DNA of 64,000 bases from Bosea sp. NBC_00550 (lineage in GTDB: Bacteria > Pseudomonadota > Alphaproteobacteria > Rhizobiales > Beijerinckiaceae). Position numbers and translations under genes: made by a program. The DNA lies in the NCBI RefSeq assembly GCF_026020075.1, contig NZ_CP102772.1, positions 2,542,001 to 2,606,000 of the forward strand, given 5' to 3'. Below are positions 45,322-52,925 of this stretch, piece by piece. Position 1 is the stretch's first letter, and every line of letters begins with the position of its first letter. Below the pieces are notes generated by a model, which did no database searches, was not told the DNA's origin, and was given only the letters and a program-made list of their open reading frames with translations.

Positions 45322-46286
45322 GCGAGCACCTGCTCTACCTCTCCCGCAATGACGTGAAGGCGCTCGCCATTCCTCCCGGCGAGGCGCGCGAGGCCGTGCT
45401 CGGCGCCTTCCGTGACCACGCTGCGGGTCTCAATCGCAGCCTTCCCAAGAGCGGGCTCGCGCTCGGTCCAGGCCATGCCTTCCAGGCGATGACGGCTGCA
45501 TCACAGGTAGACGGGATCGCTACCCTAAAGTGGGTCGCGATGGCACCGGTCGGCTCGGAGAGCCCGGTGCCTGGCATCAACGCCCTGATATGCGTCAGCG
45601 ACTACGAAAGCGGCGCGCCTCTGGCCGTGCTCGACGGCGACGAGATCACGTTGATCCGGACCGCCGCGCTCTCGGCGGCGGCCGCGACACGAATGGCGCC
45701 ACCCGCACCCAAGACCATCGGGTTCATCGGCTGCGGCCTTCAGGCCCATGCCCATCTCGCCGCCTTCCTAGACCTCTATCCCGGCCTGACGACAGCGCTG
45801 ATGCTGAGCCGCAGCCGGTCCTCGGCCGAACGTCTCGCAGAGGCTGGATCCAAGCGCGGGCTTGCGACGGAAATCGCTGTGGATGCGGCCACGCTTCTCA
45901 CCCGCAGCGACATCGTTATCTCAATGGTGCCGGGCGCTCCGGGCTTGAAGCCCTTCCTCGATGCCAGCCTGATGAAGCCGAACGCCTTCGCCGCCGCCGT
46001 CGACATCGGCCGTAGCTGGATTCCCGAGAATCTGCCGGCCTTCGACGTGCTTGTGACGGACAGCCTCGAGCAGTCAAAGGCTCCCTACGACATCGACGGC
46101 AACCCGGTGACCACGGTCCGTTTCGGTCACGATCTCGTTGAGCTTGCCAACGCCGCCCATCCGACGGCGCCGGGAGCCCGTTCCTTCTTCTGCTTCCGTG
46201 GTTTTGCCCTCGCCGACCTCGCGCTCGCGCATCTTGTCGTCGGCCGCGCACGCGAGCGCGGCGTCGGCACGAGATTGCCACGGTGA
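45318..46286 (+). CDS. Ornithine cyclodeaminase/mu-crystallin family protein
   Basis: 322-residue NAD(P)-dependent enzyme. The Rossmann motif TIGFIGCGLQAHAHLAAFL is near residues 133-151 and the family signature ITLIRTAALSAAAATRMA near 110-127. The family includes ornithine cyclodeaminase, alanine dehydrogenase and delta1-pyrroline-2-carboxylate/ketimine reductases. Coupled by ATGA to the DadA-like oxidase, it more likely handles cyclic imines than ornithine. The direction of reaction is not inferable. Confidence 0.88.
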   Translation: MSEHLLYLSRNDVKALAIPPGEAREAVLGAFRDHAAGLNRSLPKSGLALGPGHAFQAMTAASQVDGIATLKWVAMAPVGSESPVPGINALICVSDYESGAPLAVLDGDEITLIRTAALSAAAATRMAPPAPKTIGFIGCGLQAHAHLAAFLDLYPGLTTALMLSRSRSSAERLAEAGSKRGLATEIAVDAATLLTRSDIVISMVPGAPGLKPFLDASLMKPNAFAAAVDIGRSWIPENLPAFDVLVTDSLEQSKAPYDIDGNPVTTVRFGHDLVELANAAHPTAPGARSFFCFRGFALADLALAHLVVGRARERGVGTRLPR

Positions 46287-46296
46287 TGATGACGCG

Positions 46297-47460
46297 ATGA
46301 CCGCCAAGCCCGCCTTCGCCCATATCCTCAATATTGCCGATGCGCGCCGCGCCGCTTCTCGGCGGCTGCCGCGCGGTCTTTTCGAATATGTCGACCGCGG
46401 GAGCGAGGACGAGATCGCCATCACGACCAATCGCCGCCAGCTGGATGCGATCGCGCTTTCGCCCGCTGTGTTGGTCGATGTCTCGCAACGTTCGACCGAG
46501 GCCGAGATCCTCGGCCACCGCCAGCCGCTTCCCCTGGTGATCGCGCCCACCGCCGTCGCCGGCCTCGTCTGGTACGATGGCGAGATCGCGATAGCCAAGG
46601 CTGCGGCGGCCGCGGGCATCCCGTTCTGCGTGTCGACCCAGTCGATCACCACGGTCGAGCGCATCGCGGAGGAGTCCGGGGCCCGGCTTTGGTTCCAGCT
46701 GTATGTCTGGAAGAACCGGCAGCGCATGCTCGCCCTGCTCGACCGCGCTTGGGCCGCCGGTGCCGAGACGCTTGTCCTGACCGTCGACACGGCGGTCGGA
46801 CCCAACCGCGAATACAATCTGCGCAACGGTTTCGGCATCCCACTCAAGGCCTCGTGGCGAGCCGGGCTCGACGTTGCGCTGCACCCGCGCTGGACCGGAT
46901 CGGTCATGCTGCGGGCTCTGGCGGTGGGCGGCGTGCCCACCTATGCGCATTATCCCGACGAGTTCCGCACCAAACTCGGCCGCGCCTCGCTTTCCGATGA
47001 GCTTAGCCTGGCAACCGACGTGACCTGGAAGGATGTGGAGCTGCTGCGCCGGCATTGGCGCGGCAAGCTCGTGCTCAAGGGTATCCTGCGGGTGGCGGAT
47101 GCGCTGGCGGCCTTGGCGCACGGCGTCGATGCCATCGTCGTGTCCAACCATGGCGCGCGGAATCTCGACTGCGCCCCCGGCCCGACGCAGGTGTTGCCGG
47201 CGATCGCCGATGCTGTCGCCGACCGACTCGAGATTCTCGCTGATAGCGGCGTTCGCCGCGGCGCCGACATCGCCCGCTTCCTGGCGCTGGGCGCACGCGG
47301 CGTCCTCGTCGGGCGCGCGCCACTCTATGGCGTGGCGATCGGAGGAGCGGAGGGCGCGGGCCGCATCCTCAACATCCTGTCCAACGAGCTCAGGATCACG
47401 ATGGGAATGCTGGGGTCGCCTGCCCTCGCCGATTTGCGTCTAGCGGCCGATCAGGCCTGA
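46297..47460 (+). CDS. FMN-dependent alpha-hydroxy-acid oxidase/dehydrogenase (first copy)
   Basis: 387-residue FMN TIM barrel of the LldD/mandelate dehydrogenase/glycolate oxidase family. The N-terminal ADARRAASRRLPRGLFEYVD and PLVIAPTAVAGLVWYDGEIA bind FMN. LWFQLYVWKNR near residue 131 carries the active-site Tyr, and VSNHGARNLD near 283 the catalytic His and Arg; the usual HGGR is HGAR here. ATG 46297 lies 10 bases after the preceding gene. It converts an L-2-hydroxy acid to the 2-oxo acid; a paralogue follows the next gene. Confidence 0.9.
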   Translation: MTAKPAFAHILNIADARRAASRRLPRGLFEYVDRGSEDEIAITTNRRQLDAIALSPAVLVDVSQRSTEAEILGHRQPLPLVIAPTAVAGLVWYDGEIAIAKAAAAAGIPFCVSTQSITTVERIAEESGARLWFQLYVWKNRQRMLALLDRAWAAGAETLVLTVDTAVGPNREYNLRNGFGIPLKASWRAGLDVALHPRWTGSVMLRALAVGGVPTYAHYPDEFRTKLGRASLSDELSLATDVTWKDVELLRRHWRGKLVLKGILRVADALAALAHGVDAIVVSNHGARNLDCAPGPTQVLPAIADAVADRLEILADSGVRRGADIARFLALGARGVLVGRAPLYGVAIGGAEGAGRILNILSNELRITMGMLGSPALADLRLAADQA

Positions 47461-47479
47461 GAACCGGAGTGCCAGTATC

Positions 47480-49108
47480 ATGAACGTCGCCCAGACCATG
47501 ACCTCCATCCTCAAGAAGGAAGGGGTGGAGCTGCTGTTCTGCTACCCCACGAACAAGCTGATCGACGAGGCCGCTCTGGTCGGCATCAGGCCGATCGTCG
47601 TGCGCCAGGAACGCACCGGCATGCACATGGCCGACGCCTATTCGCGCCTGTCGTCCGGACACAAGTTTGGCGTCTTCGCCATGCAGCACGGGCCGGGCAT
47701 CGAGAATTCGTACGGCTCGGTTGCGCAGGCCTATGCCGACTCCGTGCCTGTGCTCGTGATCCCGCAGGGCTATCCGCAGCGCGTCGCCGGGATCAAGCCG
47801 AACTTCAACGCCGTCCAGAGCATGCGCGACATCACCAAGTCGGCCGAGCAGCTCAACCTACCCGGCGAGGTCGTCAATGTGATGCGCCGCGCGCTGAGCC
47901 AGCTTCGCAATGGCCGCGGCGGGCCCGTGCTCGTCGAGGTGCCGAACGATCTCTGGACCGCCGAGCTGGCCCAGCCGGAGGATTACGTCCCGGTCCGCAG
48001 CCATCGCACGGCCCCCGATCCCGACGACATCGCCCGCGCCGCCGAGCTGATCGGCTCCGCCCGCAATCTCGTGATCCATGCCGGCCAAGGTGTCCATTAC
48101 GCCCAGGCCTGGGACGAATTGCGCGCACTGGCCGAGCGCCTCGCGTGCCCGGTCGTCACCACTCTGCCCGGCAAGAGCTCGTTCCCTGAGGATCATCCCC
48201 TCTCGCTCGGCTCCGGCGGGCTGACCTATCCGATGCCGGTCAAGTCCTTCCTCGACGAGGCCGACGTCATCCTCGGCGTCGGCTGCAGCTTCACCGAGAC
48301 ACTGTTCGCGGTGCCGGTGCCAAAGGGCAAGCGCATCATCCACATGACACTCGATACGGCGCATCTCAATAAGGATGTGTCAGCCGAAATCGGCCTCGTC
48401 GGCGATGCGAAGCTGGCCTTGCGGGCACTTCTGTCAGAACTGGAACGGCGCGGCTTGCAATCGGAAAAGGGCGATGCAGTTGCCGCCCGCATCCGCGACG
48501 CGCGCGAAACCTGGCTCGCCGAATGGCTACCGAAGTTGACCTCGGCGGAGACGCCGATCAATCCGTATCGCGTCGTCTGGGAGCTGATGGCGGCGACGCA
48601 AGACGAGCCAACGATCATCACCAACGACGCTGGGCGACCGCGCGACCAGCTCACACCCTTCTGGGTCGCGCGTGATCCGCTGAGCTTCATCGGCTGGGGC
48701 AAGACCACCCAGCTCGGCTACGGCCTCGGCATCGCCATGGGCGCCAAGCTTGCATGCCCGGACAAGCTCTGCATCAATGTCTGGGGCGACGCGGCGATCG
48801 GCTTTACCGGCATGGATATCGAAACCGCAGCGCGCGAGGGGATCCCGATCCTCTCGATCCTGCTCAATAACGGCGGCATGGCCACCGAGCTAAATAGCAT
48901 CCCTAATGCGATCCGCCTCTACGCGGCCAACCGCATCACCGGCAATTACTGCGACATGGCGCGCGCCTTCGGCGCCTATGCCGAGCGCATCACCGACCCG
49001 GCCGAGATCCGCGGCGCGATTGAGCGCGGCATCGCCAAAACCAAGGAAGGCCAGCCGGTCCTGCTCGAATTCATCACGGCGCAGGAAACGGCGATGTCCA
49101 AGGCCTGA
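47480..49108 (+). CDS. Thiamine-diphosphate enzyme (acetolactate synthase/benzoylformate decarboxylase-like)
   Basis: 542-residue three-domain ThDP enzyme. The catalytic Glu is E44 in IVVRQERTGMH. The central cofactor domain is near 190-330, and the C-terminal ThDP-binding motif runs from WGDAAIGFTGMDIETAAREG to LLNNGG (GDA in place of the common GDG), near residues 435-470. It sits between two FMN 2-hydroxyacid oxidases, so decarboxylation or carboligation of the 2-oxo acid they produce is a fitting role, as in the mandelate pathway. No regulatory small subunit of acetolactate synthase is nearby. Confidence 0.88.
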   Translation: MNVAQTMTSILKKEGVELLFCYPTNKLIDEAALVGIRPIVVRQERTGMHMADAYSRLSSGHKFGVFAMQHGPGIENSYGSVAQAYADSVPVLVIPQGYPQRVAGIKPNFNAVQSMRDITKSAEQLNLPGEVVNVMRRALSQLRNGRGGPVLVEVPNDLWTAELAQPEDYVPVRSHRTAPDPDDIARAAELIGSARNLVIHAGQGVHYAQAWDELRALAERLACPVVTTLPGKSSFPEDHPLSLGSGGLTYPMPVKSFLDEADVILGVGCSFTETLFAVPVPKGKRIIHMTLDTAHLNKDVSAEIGLVGDAKLALRALLSELERRGLQSEKGDAVAARIRDARETWLAEWLPKLTSAETPINPYRVVWELMAATQDEPTIITNDAGRPRDQLTPFWVARDPLSFIGWGKTTQLGYGLGIAMGAKLACPDKLCINVWGDAAIGFTGMDIETAAREGIPILSILLNNGGMATELNSIPNAIRLYAANRITGNYCDMARAFGAYAERITDPAEIRGAIERGIAKTKEGQPVLLEFITAQETAMSKA

Positions 49109-49112
49109 GGCC

Positions 49113-50285
49113 ATGGCGCTCTCGCGCTGCTTCAACATCGAGGACGTGCGGCGCGTTGCGGCGCGCCGCCTCCCGAAGGGCCTGTTCAACTTCGTCGACC
49201 GGGCGACCGAGGACGATCTGGCGCGCGACCGGAACCGCCAGGCCTTTCGCGACCTGACCTTCCTGCCGCGCACGCTCGTCGATGTCGCCGCGCGCTCGAC
49301 CGAGACCGAGCTGTTCGGCAAGCGCCACGCCATGCCGCTCGCGGTTGCGCCGGCAGGGCCTGCCGGCCTGTTCTGGTATCGTGGCGAGCTGGAGCTGGCG
49401 AAGGCCGCAGCGCGCGCTAACGTGCCCTTCACGCTCTCGACCTACTCGACCACCACCATGGCCGATATCGCCGCCACCGGCGCGACCGTGTGGCAGCAGC
49501 TCTATTTCTGGAAGGATCGCGCGCTGACCTACGGCATCGTCGATCGAGCGCGCGAACTCGGCTTCGGCGTGCTCGTCGTCACGGTCGACACGGCCGTGCT
49601 CGGCCAGCGCGAATATCTCCAGCGCGACCGGCTGATGCCGCCCTGGGGACCGACGCTGGCCTCCTGCGCTGAGATGCTGCTGCATCCGCAATGGCTGGCC
49701 GGCGTGGCACTGCGCTATCTCGCGACAGGTGGGCTGCCGCGCGTCGTCAACATGCCGCAGCCGGGCCAGGACCTCACCGCGGAGGAGATCGCCTCGCGCA
49801 CCTCGCTCTGCCAGTCCGTCACATGGGACGACATCGCCCGATTGCGTGAGCGCTGGCCCCACAAGCTGCTGCTGAAGGGCATCATGCGCGAGGAGGAGGC
49901 CGAGCGCGCCTTCGCGCTCGGCTGCGACGGTGTCGTCGTCTCGAACCATGGCGGGCGCAATCTCGACAGCGCAGCCAGCACGCTCGACGCTCTGCCCCGC
50001 ATTGTCGCCGCCGCGGGCGGCAAGGGCTCCGTCCTGCTCGACAGCGGCATCCGCCGCGGCAGCGACATCGCCAAGGCGCTCGCGCTCGGTGCTCATGCGG
50101 TTCTGGCCGGCCGCGCGCCGCTCTATGGCGTCGCCGCCGGAGGCGAAGCCGGCGCCTATCACGTGCTGAGCCTGCTGCAATCCGAACTCGACCGCACCAT
50201 GGCGCTGACCGGCTGCCGCTCCGTGGCCGAATTGACACGGGACTTGATCGCCGAAGGGCGAACGGAGACAGACCATGGCGCGTGA
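49113..50285 (+). CDS. FMN-dependent alpha-hydroxy-acid oxidase/dehydrogenase (second copy)
   Basis: 390-residue paralogue of the enzyme at 46297. It has the same N-terminal pattern (RRVAARRLPKGLFNFVDRAT), the Tyr segment VWQQLYFWKDR near residue 126, and the catalytic VVSNHGGRNLDSA near 273 with the canonical HGGR. The 5' end is 4 bases after the ThDP gene and the 3' end overlaps the next flavoprotein by 11 bases. Differences in the substrate loop between the copies suggest different chain lengths or stereochemistry. Confidence 0.9.
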   Translation: MALSRCFNIEDVRRVAARRLPKGLFNFVDRATEDDLARDRNRQAFRDLTFLPRTLVDVAARSTETELFGKRHAMPLAVAPAGPAGLFWYRGELELAKAAARANVPFTLSTYSTTTMADIAATGATVWQQLYFWKDRALTYGIVDRARELGFGVLVVTVDTAVLGQREYLQRDRLMPPWGPTLASCAEMLLHPQWLAGVALRYLATGGLPRVVNMPQPGQDLTAEEIASRTSLCQSVTWDDIARLRERWPHKLLLKGIMREEEAERAFALGCDGVVVSNHGGRNLDSAASTLDALPRIVAAAGGKGSVLLDSGIRRGSDIAKALALGAHAVLAGRAPLYGVAAGGEAGAYHVLSLLQSELDRTMALTGCRSVAELTRDLIAEGRTETDHGA

Positions 50286-51720
50286 GAAAGATGCCGACGT
50301 CATTGTCGTCGGCGGTGGCGCGGCGGGCGCTTGCGCCTTCCTCGAAGCCGCGACGGCGGGAGCCAGGGTCATTGGCCTCGACGCGGCCGATGGCTTCGGC
50401 GGGACGGCCCGGCTTGCCGGCGGCGGCATGTGCGTGCCGGGCACGGCCTTGCAGGCCGAACGCGGCATCTCCGATTCACCCGAACTCGCCTTCGCCGATC
50501 TGGCGGCCGGCGGGCATGATTTCGACCGCGACTGGGCCCGAACCTATTTCGAGCGCGGCCACACCGACCTGATCGACTGGCTCACCGGGCTCGGCATGAC
50601 CTTCCCCGACATCAGGCATTTCGAAGGCGAGAGCGTCCCGCGTTTCCATCGCCCGCTGAACGGCGGCGCGGGCCTGATGGCGATCCTGTGGGAGCGCTTC
50701 AAGGAACGGAACCTCCAATCAGCCTGGCGTTTTGGCTGGCGGCTCACCGATCTCATCGTCGAGGACGGCAAGGTCGGCGGTGTCGTCTGCCGCGACGCCG
50801 AGGGCCGCGAGCAACGGCTCTATGCCCCGGCGGTGGTGATCGCCATCGGCGGCTTCGCCGGCAGCCTGGAGATGATCCGCCGCCATGCCCGCCGCCTCGA
50901 AGGCGTGCCGCAGATTTTGGCGGGCGGCGGCCCCGGCGCCAAGGGCGAGGCCATCGCGCTCCTGCAGCGCCACCGCGTGCGCTTCGGCTATCTCGATGAT
51001 CTCTATTGCTACGCCACCGGCGTGCCCGATTATCGCGATCCGACCGGCGAGCGCGGCATCGTCTTCCGCGGCAAGACGGGCTGGCTCTGGCTCAACCGCA
51101 ACGGCGAGCGCTTCCACGACGAAAGCCAGTCGACCAGCGGCAATCTCTCGGTTCCGCGCCTGCTCGCACAGCCTGAGGCAACGGGCTGGGCGATCTTCGA
51201 CGAGGCGATGTTGCCTGGCATAGGGGTCGACGACCACCACGTCCCGCCGGGCTCGGAAACCGGCAACGAGGCGGCCAGGCGCCATATCGCCCACTCCTCC
51301 TGGGTCTCACGAGCCGACACGCTCGACGAGCTCTTCCGTAGCGCCGGCATCGACGCAGAGGGCGCCGCACGCACCGTCGCGCAATGGAACGGCTGGCTTG
51401 CCAGCGGGCTGGCGCGCGACCCCGTCACCGACCGCCCCCTCGCCGGTCTTCCGCCATTAGCCAAACCACCCTTCTACGCGGTCCGCTTCGTCCCGATCGG
51501 CCGCAAGTCGATGGGCGGCGTGCAGACCGACCGGGACTGCCGCGTCCTGCTGGAAACGGGCGATACCCTGCCCGGCCTCTACGCGGCCGGCGAGGTCGCG
51601 GGCATGGCCGGCGGCCATATCGGCGGCATCAAGCCGCTCGAGGGCATGATGGTCGGGCCGAGCTGCTTCAGCGGCCGCATTGCCGGACGCGAAGCAGCGG
51701 GTTTCGCCGTGACTGCCTGA
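50275..51720 (+). CDS. FAD-dependent oxidoreductase, fumarate reductase/3-ketosteroid dehydrogenase type
   Basis: 481-residue flavoprotein. The FAD motif VIVVGGGAAGACAFLEAATA is at residues 9-28, and GGTARLAGGGMCVPGTALQA near 42 is the usual second FAD contact. The C-terminal AAGEVAGMAGGHIGGIKPLE with GMMVGPSCFSGRIAG closes the site. Relatives such as tricarballylate dehydrogenase and KsdD introduce or reduce a C=C bond next to a carbonyl. It overlaps the preceding gene, so it is part of the pathway. The substrate is unknown. Confidence 0.87.
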   Translation: MAREKDADVIVVGGGAAGACAFLEAATAGARVIGLDAADGFGGTARLAGGGMCVPGTALQAERGISDSPELAFADLAAGGHDFDRDWARTYFERGHTDLIDWLTGLGMTFPDIRHFEGESVPRFHRPLNGGAGLMAILWERFKERNLQSAWRFGWRLTDLIVEDGKVGGVVCRDAEGREQRLYAPAVVIAIGGFAGSLEMIRRHARRLEGVPQILAGGGPGAKGEAIALLQRHRVRFGYLDDLYCYATGVPDYRDPTGERGIVFRGKTGWLWLNRNGERFHDESQSTSGNLSVPRLLAQPEATGWAIFDEAMLPGIGVDDHHVPPGSETGNEAARRHIAHSSWVSRADTLDELFRSAGIDAEGAARTVAQWNGWLASGLARDPVTDRPLAGLPPLAKPPFYAVRFVPIGRKSMGGVQTDRDCRVLLETGDTLPGLYAAGEVAGMAGGHIGGIKPLEGMMVGPSCFSGRIAGREAAGFAVTA

Positions 51721-51791
51721 CGGTCCACTCTTCCCCGGTAATCGTCGCCTTTCGCCCGCGGCGAACCCTTCCTCCGCCTCCGGAGACCAGC

Positions 51792-52856
51792 ATGACCGGC
51801 CATCGCTTCATTGAGCTCTACAGCGACACCAAATCGCTCCCGACCGAGGCGATGCGCCGCTTCATGATGGCGGCGCCCCTCGGCGACGAGCAAAAGGACG
51901 AGGACAAGACCACGCTTTCCCTGTGCGAGCGCGTCGCCGCGATGCTCGGCCAGGAGGCCGCCGTCTTCCTGCCTTCCGGCACGATGTGCAACGAGATCGC
52001 GATCGCCGTGCATTGCCGCCCCGGCGAGGAGGTGATCTGCGACGCCACCGCGCATATCGTGAATTTCGAAACGGGCGGGCCCAGCGCACTCTCCGGCGTG
52101 ATGATCCGCACGCTCGACGGCGAGCGCGGCATCTTCACGGCCGATGCGTTGCGCCAGGCCATCCGCCCGGAGAGTCGTTACGCGCCGCGCTCGCGCCTCG
52201 TCTGCGTCGAGCAGACCGCCAATCTCGGTGGCGGCGCGGTCTGGCCGCTCTCCGTCATTCGCGAAGTGGCGGAGACCGCCCGGCAGGCCGGCCTCTCGCT
52301 CCATCTCGACGGCGCACGCCTGCTCAACGCGGTGGTGGAGAGCAAGGTGTCAGCGGCGGCCCATGCCAGCCCCTTCGACTCCGCCTGGCTGGACCTGACC
52401 AAGGGGCTGGGCTGCCCGGTCGGTGCGGTGCTGGCCGGATCGCGTGACTTCATCCGTGAGGCCTGGCGCCTGAAGCAGCGCTGGGGCGGGGCTATGCGTC
52501 AGTCGGGCATCCTCGCTGCCGCCGGTCTCTACGCCCTCGACCACCATGTCGAGAGGCTGGCAGAGGACCATGCCAATGCCCACCGGCTCGGCGCCGGGCT
52601 TGCCGCGATTCCGGGCATCCGCCTCGAACACGAACGCATCGAGACGAACATCCTCTATTTCGACATCGCCGGAACCGGCGTCACTGCCGAGGCCCTGGTC
52701 GGGGCACTGAAGGTGGCCGGTGTCGGCATGGGCGCCTTCGGCACGCATCGTATCCGGGCGGTGACGCATATCGGGGTCACGACGGCCGACATCGATGCGT
52801 GCCTCAACATCTTTCGCAATGTGCTGTCCGAGCTGTCCATGAAGCGCGCCGGCTGA
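51792..52856 (+). CDS. Threonine aldolase-like PLP enzyme
   Basis: 354-residue fold-type-I enzyme of the beta-eliminating lyase/L-threonine aldolase family. The PLP Lys is K204 in WLDLTKGLGCPVGAVLAG, the stacking His is H88 in DATAHIVNFETGGPSALSG, and HLDGARLLNA near 171 holds the cofactor Asp and Arg. It cleaves beta-hydroxy-alpha-amino acids to glycine plus an aldehyde. The following molybdenum hydroxylase could then handle an aldehyde. It lies 71 bases after the previous gene. Confidence 0.92.
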   Translation: MTGHRFIELYSDTKSLPTEAMRRFMMAAPLGDEQKDEDKTTLSLCERVAAMLGQEAAVFLPSGTMCNEIAIAVHCRPGEEVICDATAHIVNFETGGPSALSGVMIRTLDGERGIFTADALRQAIRPESRYAPRSRLVCVEQTANLGGGAVWPLSVIREVAETARQAGLSLHLDGARLLNAVVESKVSAAAHASPFDSAWLDLTKGLGCPVGAVLAGSRDFIREAWRLKQRWGGAMRQSGILAAAGLYALDHHVERLAEDHANAHRLGAGLAAIPGIRLEHERIETNILYFDIAGTGVTAEALVGALKVAGVGMGAFGTHRIRAVTHIGVTTADIDACLNIFRNVLSELSMKRAG

Positions 52857-52925
52857 CATCCCGACCCGAAACGTGCAGAGCGGTTTCCGGAACGAACTGA
52901 CGCAAACTCGAAAAGTCGTCGCCTG

